A stretch of DNA of 53,839 bases. Source: Planctomycetota bacterium (GTDB lineage Bacteria > Planctomycetota > Brocadiia > JAADGH01). Below are positions 1-8,292 of the stretch, piece after piece. Both the position numbers and the translations under genes were made by a program. Location of the stretch: contig JAADGH010000149.1 of NCBI GenBank assembly GCA_013152475.1, forward strand, positions 1 to 53,839, read 5' to 3'. The notes beneath the pieces are model-generated. The model saw only the letters and a list, made by a program, of their open reading frames with translations, searched no databases and was not told where the DNA came from. The first letter of the stretch is position 1. Each line of letters opens with the position of its first letter.

Positions 1-3000
1 TGTTGACGAGGTCCGGGTATCTGTATTTGATCGCATCCGTCATCCCAAAATCGGCAGCGATGCAGACGACCCGTCCCTTTCCAAAGTTGTGCGCCGTAAC
101 GACTGGATGTCCTTCCTCGTTGATCGCCAGCGCACGCGCACCGGCAAGCTGTACAATGTCATACGTGTATTGCTGGTCGGCAAACAGAACACCGTCGGCA
201 AGCGACAGCGCACCCGTTGCCTTCCCCTGCCGGCCGGTGGGCTTGACGCCGAGGAACATCTCGCCGACACCCTTTGCCTGTGCCGTGCATACGAAGAGGT
301 CGCCCCCTCCGCTCACCCACTGCTGGAGTCGCTTGAGCAGACCCCCCTCGAGCTGCACACCGCCGAGCAGAACGATGGCGTCGTACCGCTTGAGCACGTA
401 CGGCGGCGTGCGCGAATCCAGGACGTCGACGATGTCGCCGTAGGGCGTCTCGCAGAGGAAGCCGCGACCGTTGCGAAAATAACTGCAGTCCTCATAGCCC
501 GGCAGGACCATGCGGAAGAAATTGTCGATCATGTAGTCGGACTTCTCGTAGTCAAACTTGCCCCAGATTTTGTAGCGGTCGCGCCGATACAGATGGCGAG
601 GCATGTTCCATCCGTTGTAGAAATCCAACATCGCCGCGACGGGGGTATACTGTTCCCCGCGATCGGGATGCTCCGCCACCCATTTTACTCCCTTGACGTC
701 CATCCGGCCGATGGGGCTGAGCTCCGGTCGGCCGTCCGGGAGCGTGCGCGCGGTGAACTGGGCGGTCTCCGTGCCTGCGATGCTGCACCCGCCGAGATAG
801 CCCACGTACCACAACCGCTTCATGAGGCTCGCCGATGCCCCCTTGGTGGGGCCACAACCGTAGCCGGGCTTGTTCCCTCCGGGCATGACCTCGCGGCGGT
901 TGTACAGCTTGTATCCGTAGCGGCTCCAAACCGAAATGCCCTGGTGCCACAGGCGACCGTACTCCTTGCACGCCCCCCGCAAGAAGGCAAACAGAAGCGA
1001 ATCGCTGGGCAGGCCCTGGGCCGTTTCGAGGCCCAGCATGATGCAGCCGAAGTGGCCGTAGTAGTGGCAAAAGTTCAGCGACCCTGTGGAGACCAAGAAG
1101 TGTTGTTGACTTTTACGAATCTTGGAATCCCACTTGTCAAAATCATCGAAGGCTTCCTTCCGCGTCGTCGCCTTGGATCGTCCGGCATACGACCCGATGT
1201 ATCGCCCGTCCTGCTCGCCGTCGTCGTAGCCGAGGAACCTGTCGCCGCAGGTCTTTAGCAAATATTCGTGAAGCTCATCGCTTATGTGATACTCCGTCCA
1301 ACCGTGGGTCCCTCCAGGATTGCGATTGGGCACGTAGCCCCACAGATCGAAGATAAAGAGGCCGCGGCCCATGATGTCGGCGACACGCTCTTTCATATCT
1401 TTGCGATAGATGTTGCTGATGTTTGGCCAGGTGACGTCGCCGAACCAGTACTGCTTGTGGAATTTGTCGAGTGTTTCCTTGGAGAAACTCCGCGATCCGG
1501 TGGCATGCATCTGATAGCCGAGCGTCTTCCTCGTCACCGGTTTCGGGTTCGCCGTTTGGAACGTGGGGTAATCCTCGGGTACCACAGGTGTGACACACAC
1601 CGAGCGACACCGCGCCTTCAGCCGCTCGGCCCTTTCCCCCTCCGGCATGGGAATCGATTTCTCCAGCGGCACGGAGGCCAGTTCATCTCGGAAGACGAAA
1701 CACATGTCGCTGATCTTGACCTCGCCTTGGCTGATCTTCGTCGGGCTAATGTTCGCCTCGCACACGGTGAAGATGGCCTGCGCAATCGACGTTCCGTCGC
1801 AGATGAAATTGCCCTCGAACGTCACCGGCCACCGCATCTCCCGCGCTTTCTTGTCCGTCAAACGTGTCTGCCCGATGAGGCGCACATCACCCTTCGCGTC
1901 CATCAAGATCACGCGGAGCAGGTGATTCGAGCCGTCGCCCCGGAGTTTGAATCGCAGCTCGCCGGTCGCCGACAGATTCCAAAACACCTCCTTGCAGACG
2001 ACGAAGACGTCGTCGGCCAGCATGCTATCCTTATCCACATTCGCGAATCGATAGCGAACGGTCAGGGCGCCATCGGGGCCCTGCTGCACCGAACTCCCAT
2101 CGGTCTTGCCGAGTATCGGCTTGACCTCCCACTGTCCCGATAGCAGGTCACCATTCGGTCGCACGCCCCGCTCCGGCCCGAGGGTCGCAGGTTTCCTGCG
2201 ATTCGTTGGGCGCAGCAGGATGGCCGCCATGCTCGGGAAGTATCCCGAGAGGACAAGCGAGTGAACGCCGGCCGTCGCGACGCATGTTCCCTGATACTCC
2301 CAAAACGCATCCTTCAGAAACATCCCGCCCGTGGCCGAATTGGTGAACGGGTCGAAGCGGTTGATGTCCACATCATCTAAGGTCGCATCCAGCGGCTTTC
2401 GGGACTTGGTGGCGTACTTCAGATAGATGTCGTAGGCGCCGTCGCGGGGAAAGTCGATGTAGTAGGCCAGCGATCCATGCCCGGTGACCATCGGACACCG
2501 CTTGTCCTCGTCCTCCTCGATCAAATTGATCTTCCCCGTGCAAAAGTCGAACTCCCTTGCCAAGCGAAACATATCGCCGGCTGAACGCACCACCGCCTTG
2601 CCGAAAGAGACGTCAAAGGCCGCGTCCATGTCGTAGCGAGTGCAAATGGTCTTTGCCAAAGACTTGCTTTCGACCCGTTCAACCTTTGACGCCAGACAGA
2701 CCTTGACAATCCGTACGGGACCGCCGCCGGTTGCGCGGAAGATTACATTGTAGCGACCTGGGCCGGCAACCTCGTCGGACACGTCGAACGGGATGGTTAT
2801 CTCGCGCACAGCGTCCTTCTCCCCCTTAATCTCCCATCTTCCGACGGGGACCGAAACGCCCGCGCCCCGCTTGAGGAAAACAAGTCCTGATGTTTTTGAT
2901 GCACTCTGGCTGGCAAGGGTGGCTTCGATTCGCCACAGCCCGGTTTTCTTCGGCTGGGGCACGGTTACCTTGCAGAACACCGTTGTAGGGATGGCCGGGG

Positions 3001-3703
3001 AGAAGACCCTCTGCTTTTTTCGCGCCGTGTTCTTTGGATCATATCGCACACAATCGCTGACGCGCAATTCATCGATGCATCCGCCAAAGTAATACCGCAT
3101 GGCTCGATACGCGCCGATTAGAAGGGGCTGGTTTGAGGTGAGGAGGAATCCTTCCGGCCCCGGAACGATCTCCATCAGCACACCGTTTTGAAAGAACTTG
3201 ACCTGTCGCCCATCATACGTCGCGGCCACGTGGGTCCACTGAAACGGTGGATAGTAAAACCCCCCGGTCCCCGTTCGCCGATGCTGCTTCCCTCCGTTGG
3301 AGTAAAGGGAAAGTCCGATCCCACCGCCCTCTTCGCTAATGTCGAAGTGCCACTCGGCGTCTTTGCCGCAGATGAACTGCCGTCCGCCGTGGCCGACCAT
3401 GCGGATCCATGCCTCGACAGTTAGCTGCTTCAGGTTCTTGAGCGACGGGTGATTGGGCACAACGACTTGATCATCAACACCGTCAAACTTGAGCGCGCCG
3501 CCGAACAGGCCCTTCACACGCTTCGCGCCCGCAATCTTCCCGTGGTTTCCCTTGGGTCCGGAATCAACAGCCTGGTCGCCGGATTTTGCGTCGAAGTGAT
3601 AGAGGGCAAGCGTGTGCCCATCGGGTGTGAATGGCCCCACCGTCTGGGCCATGGCGCCAAGGCTCAGCAATGTCAGGCCCCAGGCAACGAGAATGGTCCT
3701 CAC
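1..3703 (-). CDS. Large secreted LamG-domain / glycosidase-like protein, C-terminus cut by window edge
   Basis: Translating the complement from a GTG at 3703 gives 1234 uninterrupted codons running off the left end. The start overlaps the stop of the sulfatase-like gene (GTGA), implying coupled translation. The first ~19 residues form a signal peptide ending AMAQ, so the protein should be exported. Residues ~30-215 look like a LamG/concanavalin-like jellyroll (LYHFD, GALKFDGVDDQVVVP, VEAWIRM, WTHVAATYDG, CIDELRVSD). The middle holds beta-rich carbohydrate-binding-like segments. From ~residue 750 there is an aromatic-rich region resembling glycoside-hydrolase-like proteins (for example FDLWGY, FLGYDDGEQDG), followed by a GATase-like stretch (YDAIVLLGG, VSGGGDLFV) as in beta-galactosidase-type proteins. 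The catalytic family cannot be fixed from what I see. A polysaccharide-directed role fits the sulfatase neighbour. Confidence 0.8.
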   Translation of the reverse strand, partial: MRTILVAWGLTLLSLGAMAQTVGPFTPDGHTLALYHFDAKSGDQAVDSGPKGNHGKIAGAKRVKGLFGGALKFDGVDDQVVVPNHPSLKNLKQLTVEAWIRMVGHGGRQFICGKDAEWHFDISEEGGGIGLSLYSNGGKQHRRTGTGGFYYPPFQWTHVAATYDGRQVKFFQNGVLMEIVPGPEGFLLTSNQPLLIGAYRAMRYYFGGCIDELRVSDCVRYDPKNTARKKQRVFSPAIPTTVFCKVTVPQPKKTGLWRIEATLASQSASKTSGLVFLKRGAGVSVPVGRWEIKGEKDAVREITIPFDVSDEVAGPGRYNVIFRATGGGPVRIVKVCLASKVERVESKSLAKTICTRYDMDAAFDVSFGKAVVRSAGDMFRLAREFDFCTGKINLIEEDEDKRCPMVTGHGSLAYYIDFPRDGAYDIYLKYATKSRKPLDATLDDVDINRFDPFTNSATGGMFLKDAFWEYQGTCVATAGVHSLVLSGYFPSMAAILLRPTNRRKPATLGPERGVRPNGDLLSGQWEVKPILGKTDGSSVQQGPDGALTVRYRFANVDKDSMLADDVFVVCKEVFWNLSATGELRFKLRGDGSNHLLRVILMDAKGDVRLIGQTRLTDKKAREMRWPVTFEGNFICDGTSIAQAIFTVCEANISPTKISQGEVKISDMCFVFRDELASVPLEKSIPMPEGERAERLKARCRSVCVTPVVPEDYPTFQTANPKPVTRKTLGYQMHATGSRSFSKETLDKFHKQYWFGDVTWPNISNIYRKDMKERVADIMGRGLFIFDLWGYVPNRNPGGTHGWTEYHISDELHEYLLKTCGDRFLGYDDGEQDGRYIGSYAGRSKATTRKEAFDDFDKWDSKIRKSQQHFLVSTGSLNFCHYYGHFGCIMLGLETAQGLPSDSLLFAFLRGACKEYGRLWHQGISVWSRYGYKLYNRREVMPGGNKPGYGCGPTKGASASLMKRLWYVGYLGGCSIAGTETAQFTARTLPDGRPELSPIGRMDVKGVKWVAEHPDRGEQYTPVAAMLDFYNGWNMPRHLYRRDRYKIWGKFDYEKSDYMIDNFFRMVLPGYEDCSYFRNGRGFLCETPYGDIVDVLDSRTPPYVLKRYDAIVLLGGVQLEGGLLKRLQQWVSGGGDLFVCTAQAKGVGEMFLGVKPTGRQGKATGALSLADGVLFADQQYTYDIVQLAGARALAINEEGHPVVTAHNFGKGRVVCIAADFGMTDAIKYRYPDLVN

Positions 3704-5046
3704 AGCAGGCCTCCGTCGTCGATATACTTTTGCAATCGCGTATCGAGCTCCTCCGCCACTTCGGGATGGGCCGGGGCCACATCCTCGGCCTCGTCCGGGT
3801 CAGTCTTAAGATTGTAGAGCCTCGACGGCATCTCAGGCGCCCGATCGTTCTCGGCATAGCGAATGATGTAGTTCCATTCGGAGTTCCGAATGGAGGCGTA
3901 GTAGCCGTATGCCGTCACAATCTCGTCATGAATCAAGCCAGCATCTGCCGCCACCAAAGGCCATATGTCCTTGCCCGTGACCCGCTCGGGAACATCCACT
4001 CCCAGCAGCCTCAGGAACGTCGGCATAAAGTCCGGCGCATGGACAAGGGACGACACGCGCTTGCCGGCGAACTGCTTGCCGGGGTGGCGAACGATGAAAG
4101 GCAGGCGCACCTCTGGGCGGATCAGCATGTAGTGCGACTTGTGGATCAAGCCGCCCTCCCCCAGGAGCGTCCCGTGATCGGAGGTAAAGGCGATGATGGT
4201 GTCGTCCATCAGGCCGGAGCTATCCAGCCGATCCAGGAGGTGACCGATCCACTTGTCCACAAACGTCACCTCGCCGGCGTAGAGGGCCTTGGTTCGCTCA
4301 AATTCCTCAGGGGGCAGCTCGTCCACGGTCTTCGCTCCGACGATAGGCTCCCGGCCGGTGTAGCCGGGCATGTACATGTCGGCGAACTCCTTCGGGGGGT
4401 CCCACGGCTCGTGCGGGTCGAAGCAATCCACCCACATGAAAAAGGGCTGGTTGCTCAGGTTGTCGGAGACCCAGTCGGCGGCCGTGCGCATGACCTGGGC
4501 TGCGAAGTAGTCCTCCTCCGATTTCCGTCTGCCCACATTCAAGAGATACTGCTCCAAGCCCTGGAATCGCCGACGCTGATAAGCGCCATCGCGGACGTAT
4601 GGCTTGAAGTTCACATCCTCCTGCGGTCCGGTGAGGTAACGGTCCTGCTCCTGCCCGCGAATCCATTGCCACGAATCGAAGCCCCGATGGAAGTTGCCCG
4701 TGGGCTTGAACATGTGGTAGACATCCGTCACAAAGGCCGTGGTGTACCCCGCCTGTTGCAGGACCTCGGCGAGGGTCACGTCCTCCTCATCCAGCGCATG
4801 CCAGCCCGGCTGCCAGGAGAGGTGATCGCCCTTGTGCTCGCGCGCCTCCCACTTGGGGAAGAGGTGTCGCCCGGTCATATAGACCCGGCGCGCATTGATT
4901 GTCGGCAACCCCTCCGCATAGACGGACTCGAAAACGACACCGTCATTCGCGAGCCGGTCGAGGTTCGGCGTCTGAATCTCCCCATTTCCGTAGCACCCGA
5001 GGTAATCCGCTCGAAACGTGTCCGCACAGATGAATATGAGATTCAC
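3700..5046 (-). CDS. Sulfatase-like alkaline-phosphatase-superfamily hydrolase with Thr in place of the formylglycine Cys
   Basis: 448 aa from a GTG start preceded by AAGGAG. The N-terminal ICADTFRADYLGCYG block and the TSDHG block (D290, H291) are the metal-binding signatures of sulfatases. Where sulfatases carry C/S-x-P-S-R followed by LLTGR, this protein reads T-I-N-A-R (residues 49-53) followed by RVYMTGR. The cysteine or serine converted to formylglycine is therefore a threonine (T49). Thr is the direct nucleophile in NPP-type phosphodiesterases of the same superfamily, so phosphodiester or phosphonate substrates are possible. No signal peptide is visible, unlike its exported partner downstream. 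It is first in a two-gene unit with its own promoter. The family is firm; the substrate is unknown. Confidence 0.88.
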   Translation of the reverse strand: MNLIFICADTFRADYLGCYGNGEIQTPNLDRLANDGVVFESVYAEGLPTINARRVYMTGRHLFPKWEAREHKGDHLSWQPGWHALDEEDVTLAEVLQQAGYTTAFVTDVYHMFKPTGNFHRGFDSWQWIRGQEQDRYLTGPQEDVNFKPYVRDGAYQRRRFQGLEQYLLNVGRRKSEEDYFAAQVMRTAADWVSDNLSNQPFFMWVDCFDPHEPWDPPKEFADMYMPGYTGREPIVGAKTVDELPPEEFERTKALYAGEVTFVDKWIGHLLDRLDSSGLMDDTIIAFTSDHGTLLGEGGLIHKSHYMLIRPEVRLPFIVRHPGKQFAGKRVSSLVHAPDFMPTFLRLLGVDVPERVTGKDIWPLVAADAGLIHDEIVTAYGYYASIRNSEWNYIIRYAENDRAPEMPSRLYNLKTDPDEAEDVAPAHPEVAEELDTRLQKYIDDGGLL

Positions 5047-5088
5047 TGGCCTCTCCTTCCTCCGGCATACAATTCCATACCGGCAGGC

Positions 5089-5117
5089 ACTCTATCAGCG
5101 GCCACGGCAAGTTTCAA
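5089..5117 (-). promoter_or_regulatory. Sigma70-type promoter for the sulfatase-like/LamG unit
   Basis: On the minus strand, -35 TTGAAA (5117-5112) and -10 TAGAGT (5094-5089) are separated by 17 bp, ~43 bp upstream of the GTG at 5046. It is divergent from the promoter at 5156-5183. Prediction from sequence only. Confidence 0.55.
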
Positions 5118-5155
5118 CCGTAAATCCTACGGCGCACGCCAGAAGGAGAAAAGGG

Positions 5156-5183
5156 TTGATTTCGCTGAGCCATGGTCTATACT
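5156..5183 (+). promoter_or_regulatory. Sigma70-type promoter for the zinc-ribbon/Gfo-Idh-MocA gene
   Basis: TTGATT (5156-5161) and TATACT (5178-5183), 16 bp spacer. Transcription would begin near 5190. That excludes the in-frame ATG at 5172, which lies between the hexamers, and supports the start at 5232. Confidence 0.6.
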
Positions 5184-5231
5184 CGACGGCAAAAGAAGCA
5201 ATCAGCCCCCGTCTTAGCGAGGGACTTTCCC

Positions 5232-6620
5232 ATGGCAATCACGTACCGGTGCACGACGTGCGGTAAGGAGTTTGAGTCGGCGGAGGGCTTCGCCGGCCGT
5301 CCCGTACAGTGCGATGCCTGCCGGCAGAGCGCCGCTTCGGGGCCGCCTCTATCCGACCAAACACTCTTCGTCTCTCTCGATCAGATCCGGAAACAGAAGG
5401 GGGAGAAAGAGGAACCGGAGGCCCCCCAGGAAGAGGGCCGAGCCCAGACGATCGACGTCTCGTTCAAACAGATTCGACAGGAGGAAGATGCCAACGTCGA
5501 GCCGCAGCCGCAAGGCGCTATGGTCGCGCCCAGGCGCCAGTTCCGAATGGAAATTGAGACCGAGGAGGACAACGGCGGCCCGTCGGTTCTCGGAGACACG
5601 ATGGTGGCGTCCGCCGAGAAACGAAAGCCCACCGGGTTGAAAGAGCTGGGGGTGGGGATCATCGGCGTCGGGTGGATGGGCCAGAAGCATGCGGAGGCCC
5701 TGGCCGACATCCACGGCGCGCGGCTGGTTGCTGTTGCAGATGCCTTCAAGGAAACAGCGGAACGGGTGGGGGGAGACTTCGATGTTGATTTCTACGTCGA
5801 TCCCCGGAAGCTCGCCCAGCGCGATGACGTGGATTGCGTCATCATCGCCACCAACGACGAAGCGCACGTCCAGCCCGTGGCGGCGGCAGCGGCGGGGGGC
5901 AAACACATCCTCTTGGAGAAACCCATCGCCACCACGCTCAGCGATGCCGATCAGATTATTCGCCTTTGCGAACGAGCGAATGTGAAACTCATGATCGGCT
6001 TCATCCTCCGATTCGACAATCGGTACGCCCGCGTGCAGGAGGCCGTAGCCAACGGCGAAATCGGGGAACTGGAATCGATCTTCTGCCGCCGGACGAACCT
6101 CGTCACCAGCCAGGAGCGCCTGAAGGGGCGCGTGTCCGTCCTCTCTTTCCTCGGCGTACACGACTTCGACATGATGCGGTGGGTGGCCGGCAGCGAAGTG
6201 AAGCGCGTCCACACCGAGGCCGTGTGGAACCTGCACCGCAAGCACGGCTTCGACGTGGAGGACACGACCTGGACGCTGCTTCGATTCGAGAACGGCGTGA
6301 TCGGGTCACTCGAGACCGGCTGGGTCGTGCCGACGACGCACCCGACGAAGGCGGATTTCAAGCTCGAGGTCACGGGGACGAAGGGAATGATCACCTACGA
6401 CCTCACCCGGCAGGAACTGATGTTCACCACCGAGGCAGGCCACTACTCCGAGCGGTTCAACCCCATGTTGCAGTACCAGCTCGAACACTTCTTGGACTGC
6501 GTCCGCAACGACAGAGACCCGCTCGTGACCGGCATCGACGGGCGTGCCGCGCTGGAGATTTCCCTCGCGGCGCAGCAGTCGGCGAAGTCGGAGCAGATCG
6601 TACCGCTGCCGCTTACGTGA
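5232..6620 (+). CDS. Zinc-ribbon protein fused to a Gfo/Idh/MocA-family oxidoreductase
   Basis: 462 aa from ATG 5232, with GAGGGA upstream. An in-frame ATG at 5172 sits inside the promoter and is rejected. Residues 7-30 form a small zinc ribbon (C7-TT-C10, C27-DA-C30). Residues ~40-135 are a charged, low-complexity linker with two related motifs, SLDQIRKQKG and DVSFKQIRQEE. From ~140 a Rossmann fold begins (GIIGVGWMG, residues 142-150), with the family EKP motif at 229-231 (LLEKPIATTL) and the usual C-terminal alpha/beta domain. Members oxidise or reduce sugars and cyclitols with NAD(P). The substrate cannot be named here. The long N-terminal zinc-ribbon extension is unusual for the family and may mediate protein or nucleic-acid contacts. 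Confidence 0.87.
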   Translation: MAITYRCTTCGKEFESAEGFAGRPVQCDACRQSAASGPPLSDQTLFVSLDQIRKQKGEKEEPEAPQEEGRAQTIDVSFKQIRQEEDANVEPQPQGAMVAPRRQFRMEIETEEDNGGPSVLGDTMVASAEKRKPTGLKELGVGIIGVGWMGQKHAEALADIHGARLVAVADAFKETAERVGGDFDVDFYVDPRKLAQRDDVDCVIIATNDEAHVQPVAAAAAGGKHILLEKPIATTLSDADQIIRLCERANVKLMIGFILRFDNRYARVQEAVANGEIGELESIFCRRTNLVTSQERLKGRVSVLSFLGVHDFDMMRWVAGSEVKRVHTEAVWNLHRKHGFDVEDTTWTLLRFENGVIGSLETGWVVPTTHPTKADFKLEVTGTKGMITYDLTRQELMFTTEAGHYSERFNPMLQYQLEHFLDCVRNDRDPLVTGIDGRAALEISLAAQQSAKSEQIVPLPLT

Positions 6621-8289
6621 GACAGATGAGCTCCGGGCGCTCGACGATGAGAATGTCCTTGTCCTCATAGCCGAAGTCGTATCCCGGGTCCCAGGCGAAG
6701 CGCAACTCGATCTGTCTCCCGGCGAAGCGCGTCAGGTCGAAGGCGCATATCTGCGGTTCCCTGTCTGTCACATGGAGGCAAAGCAGTTCAACCTCCTCAT
6801 TATCTGACACACACTCGATGCGCATCCCCACGGCAATGCGCTCCTCCAGATGGAAGCTCAGTCGAAAGAGAATTCGCTCCGACTGAGGCAGGACCACCGC
6901 CTTGCGCAGATGCAATGTCCCATGCACGGGGGCGTGGATGGTCCACCGGCGCGATGCCGGATCAATCTGGATGAATCCATCCGGTTCGGGGTGCTCCTTC
7001 CCGTCCCACATGACGCAACAGAGATCGTCCCCCCCGAAGAGATCGATGACGGATCGGACATCGCCATCGGGCTCATCGCATGGGACCACCAACGCCGTAC
7101 GGGGCCGGCGCAGCTCCGCCAGGCGGCGAAAGGCGGCCACGATCTCGGAGCGTGTCATGTGCGCTTCCTGGGGCGCCCGGCCGGGGCCGAGAATTCGCCG
7201 GAGTTCTGCGAAGAACGGCTCGAATCCCTTTTCGTCGTCGATACTGTGGTTCACCACGACAACATGATCGTGGTCCTGGATCGTCCGGCGAAATTCCTCT
7301 TCATCACGAAGCCCCTCTCCGCAGAGCGCGACCACGGCTCGATAGGATCGAAGGTCCGGTACACCTTCACCCGACCACAGGTCGAATGTAAGACCGACCT
7401 TGCATGCCGACGTGATATATCGCAGTCCCTCGATCACAGGCCGCGGCGCTTCGGCCTTTCCTTTAAGCGCCTGCCGTCGCCAGAGATCTTCGCGAATGAG
7501 AAAGAGGATGTCAGCGCCCTGCGGTTCATTCCTCCGTCCACTCAGCACATCCTGCAGCGCAGCGAAGCCGATGCCCAGCGTCCCGGCAAGTTCCCGGTAG
7601 CACAGGTCCTCGTAGCGCTCGTACACCTGCTCCGGTCCGTGCTCCTCGCAGTCGATCAGCCACTGCAGCTCGGCGGGGAAGAAGTCAAAGTAGCGCTCGT
7701 GCAGCATCTGGAGGTAGAGCTCGGAGCAGCACACATCCCGCGCCGCCTGGCTCAGCCTGGGTCGAAGCATCGAGACAACCCTCGCGCGGTCGAACTCCCT
7801 GGGCCGGGTCTCGTAGGCGAACTCATCCTGGAAGGGGTGGCCATTGACCAGCCACCGCTCGGCCCATGCCAGATCGTCGGGCAGGTCATGCACGATCATC
7901 GAGCTGCCCTTCGATGCGACCAGGTATTCACAGGAGTGAAGGAGTACCCCCCAGATGACCGCCGCCTTCGGCTCGTTGCCTTCCTGCATGGCCTGATGCA
8001 TCCGGCGCAGATACCAGTCGGGTGCGTAGATGAAGTGCCTCCTGACGAAGGGCATCTCGTCGGCGAGTCCCCATTGCACCAGATCGTCGGCGAACGCCAC
8101 CCCCCGGCCGGCCCAGTACTTACGCGCGTGCTCGCGGCTCGCGAGCCCCTCCGGCGGAAGTGAGAAGTCGTGCCAGCCGCTCCCGAGCCTGGCGTACTCC
8201 ATGTTACGTCGGATGAAGTCGCTGACCTTCGGCTCAGCCAGCTCCACGGCGAGGTCAACCTGGTATTGATGCATCGGACCGCTGGACAT
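6613..8289 (-). CDS. Uncharacterised 558-aa protein, probable partner of the PHP-domain gene
   Basis: ATG at 8289 lies three bases after the stop of the PHP gene (TGA CCC ATG), so the two are co-transcribed. The 3' end overlaps the convergent Gfo/Idh gene by 8 bp. I recognise no family. Residues 1-260 are rich in Trp, Tyr, His and acidic residues (AGRGVAFADDLVQWGLADEM, WGVLLHSCEYLVASKG) and look helical. Residues ~290-430 are more alpha/beta (YRAVVALCGEGL, HDHVVVVNHSIDDEKG, TALVVPCDEPDGDVRSVIDL), like a GATase- or Rossmann-type fold. The last ~120 residues are beta-rich (RILFRLSFHLEERIAVG, RQIELRFAWDPG), like a carbohydrate-binding sandwich. No signal peptide or membrane segment is visible. 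The overall pattern suggests a cytoplasmic glycosidase-like or structural protein, but function is unknown. Confidence 0.8.
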   Translation of the reverse strand: MSSGPMHQYQVDLAVELAEPKVSDFIRRNMEYARLGSGWHDFSLPPEGLASREHARKYWAGRGVAFADDLVQWGLADEMPFVRRHFIYAPDWYLRRMHQAMQEGNEPKAAVIWGVLLHSCEYLVASKGSSMIVHDLPDDLAWAERWLVNGHPFQDEFAYETRPREFDRARVVSMLRPRLSQAARDVCCSELYLQMLHERYFDFFPAELQWLIDCEEHGPEQVYERYEDLCYRELAGTLGIGFAALQDVLSGRRNEPQGADILFLIREDLWRRQALKGKAEAPRPVIEGLRYITSACKVGLTFDLWSGEGVPDLRSYRAVVALCGEGLRDEEEFRRTIQDHDHVVVVNHSIDDEKGFEPFFAELRRILGPGRAPQEAHMTRSEIVAAFRRLAELRRPRTALVVPCDEPDGDVRSVIDLFGGDDLCCVMWDGKEHPEPDGFIQIDPASRRWTIHAPVHGTLHLRKAVVLPQSERILFRLSFHLEERIAVGMRIECVSDNEEVELLCLHVTDREPQICAFDLTRFAGRQIELRFAWDPGYDFGYEDKDILIVERPELICLT

Positions 8290-8292
8290 GGG

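Noticed and set aside
89-2143. Two long plus-strand open frames (389 and 291 codons) at 89-1258 and 1268-2143.
   Set aside because: They are antisense shadows of the GC-rich minus-strand LamG/glycosidase-like gene, which has a signal peptide, recognisable domains and 1234 open codons.
3631-5217. A 528-codon plus-strand open frame.
   Set aside because: It is antisense to the sulfatase-like gene and runs through two predicted promoters.
5172-5231. Upstream in-frame start of the Gfo/Idh/MocA fusion (ATG 5172).
   Set aside because: It falls between the -35 and -10 of the promoter. The start at 5232 begins directly at the zinc ribbon.
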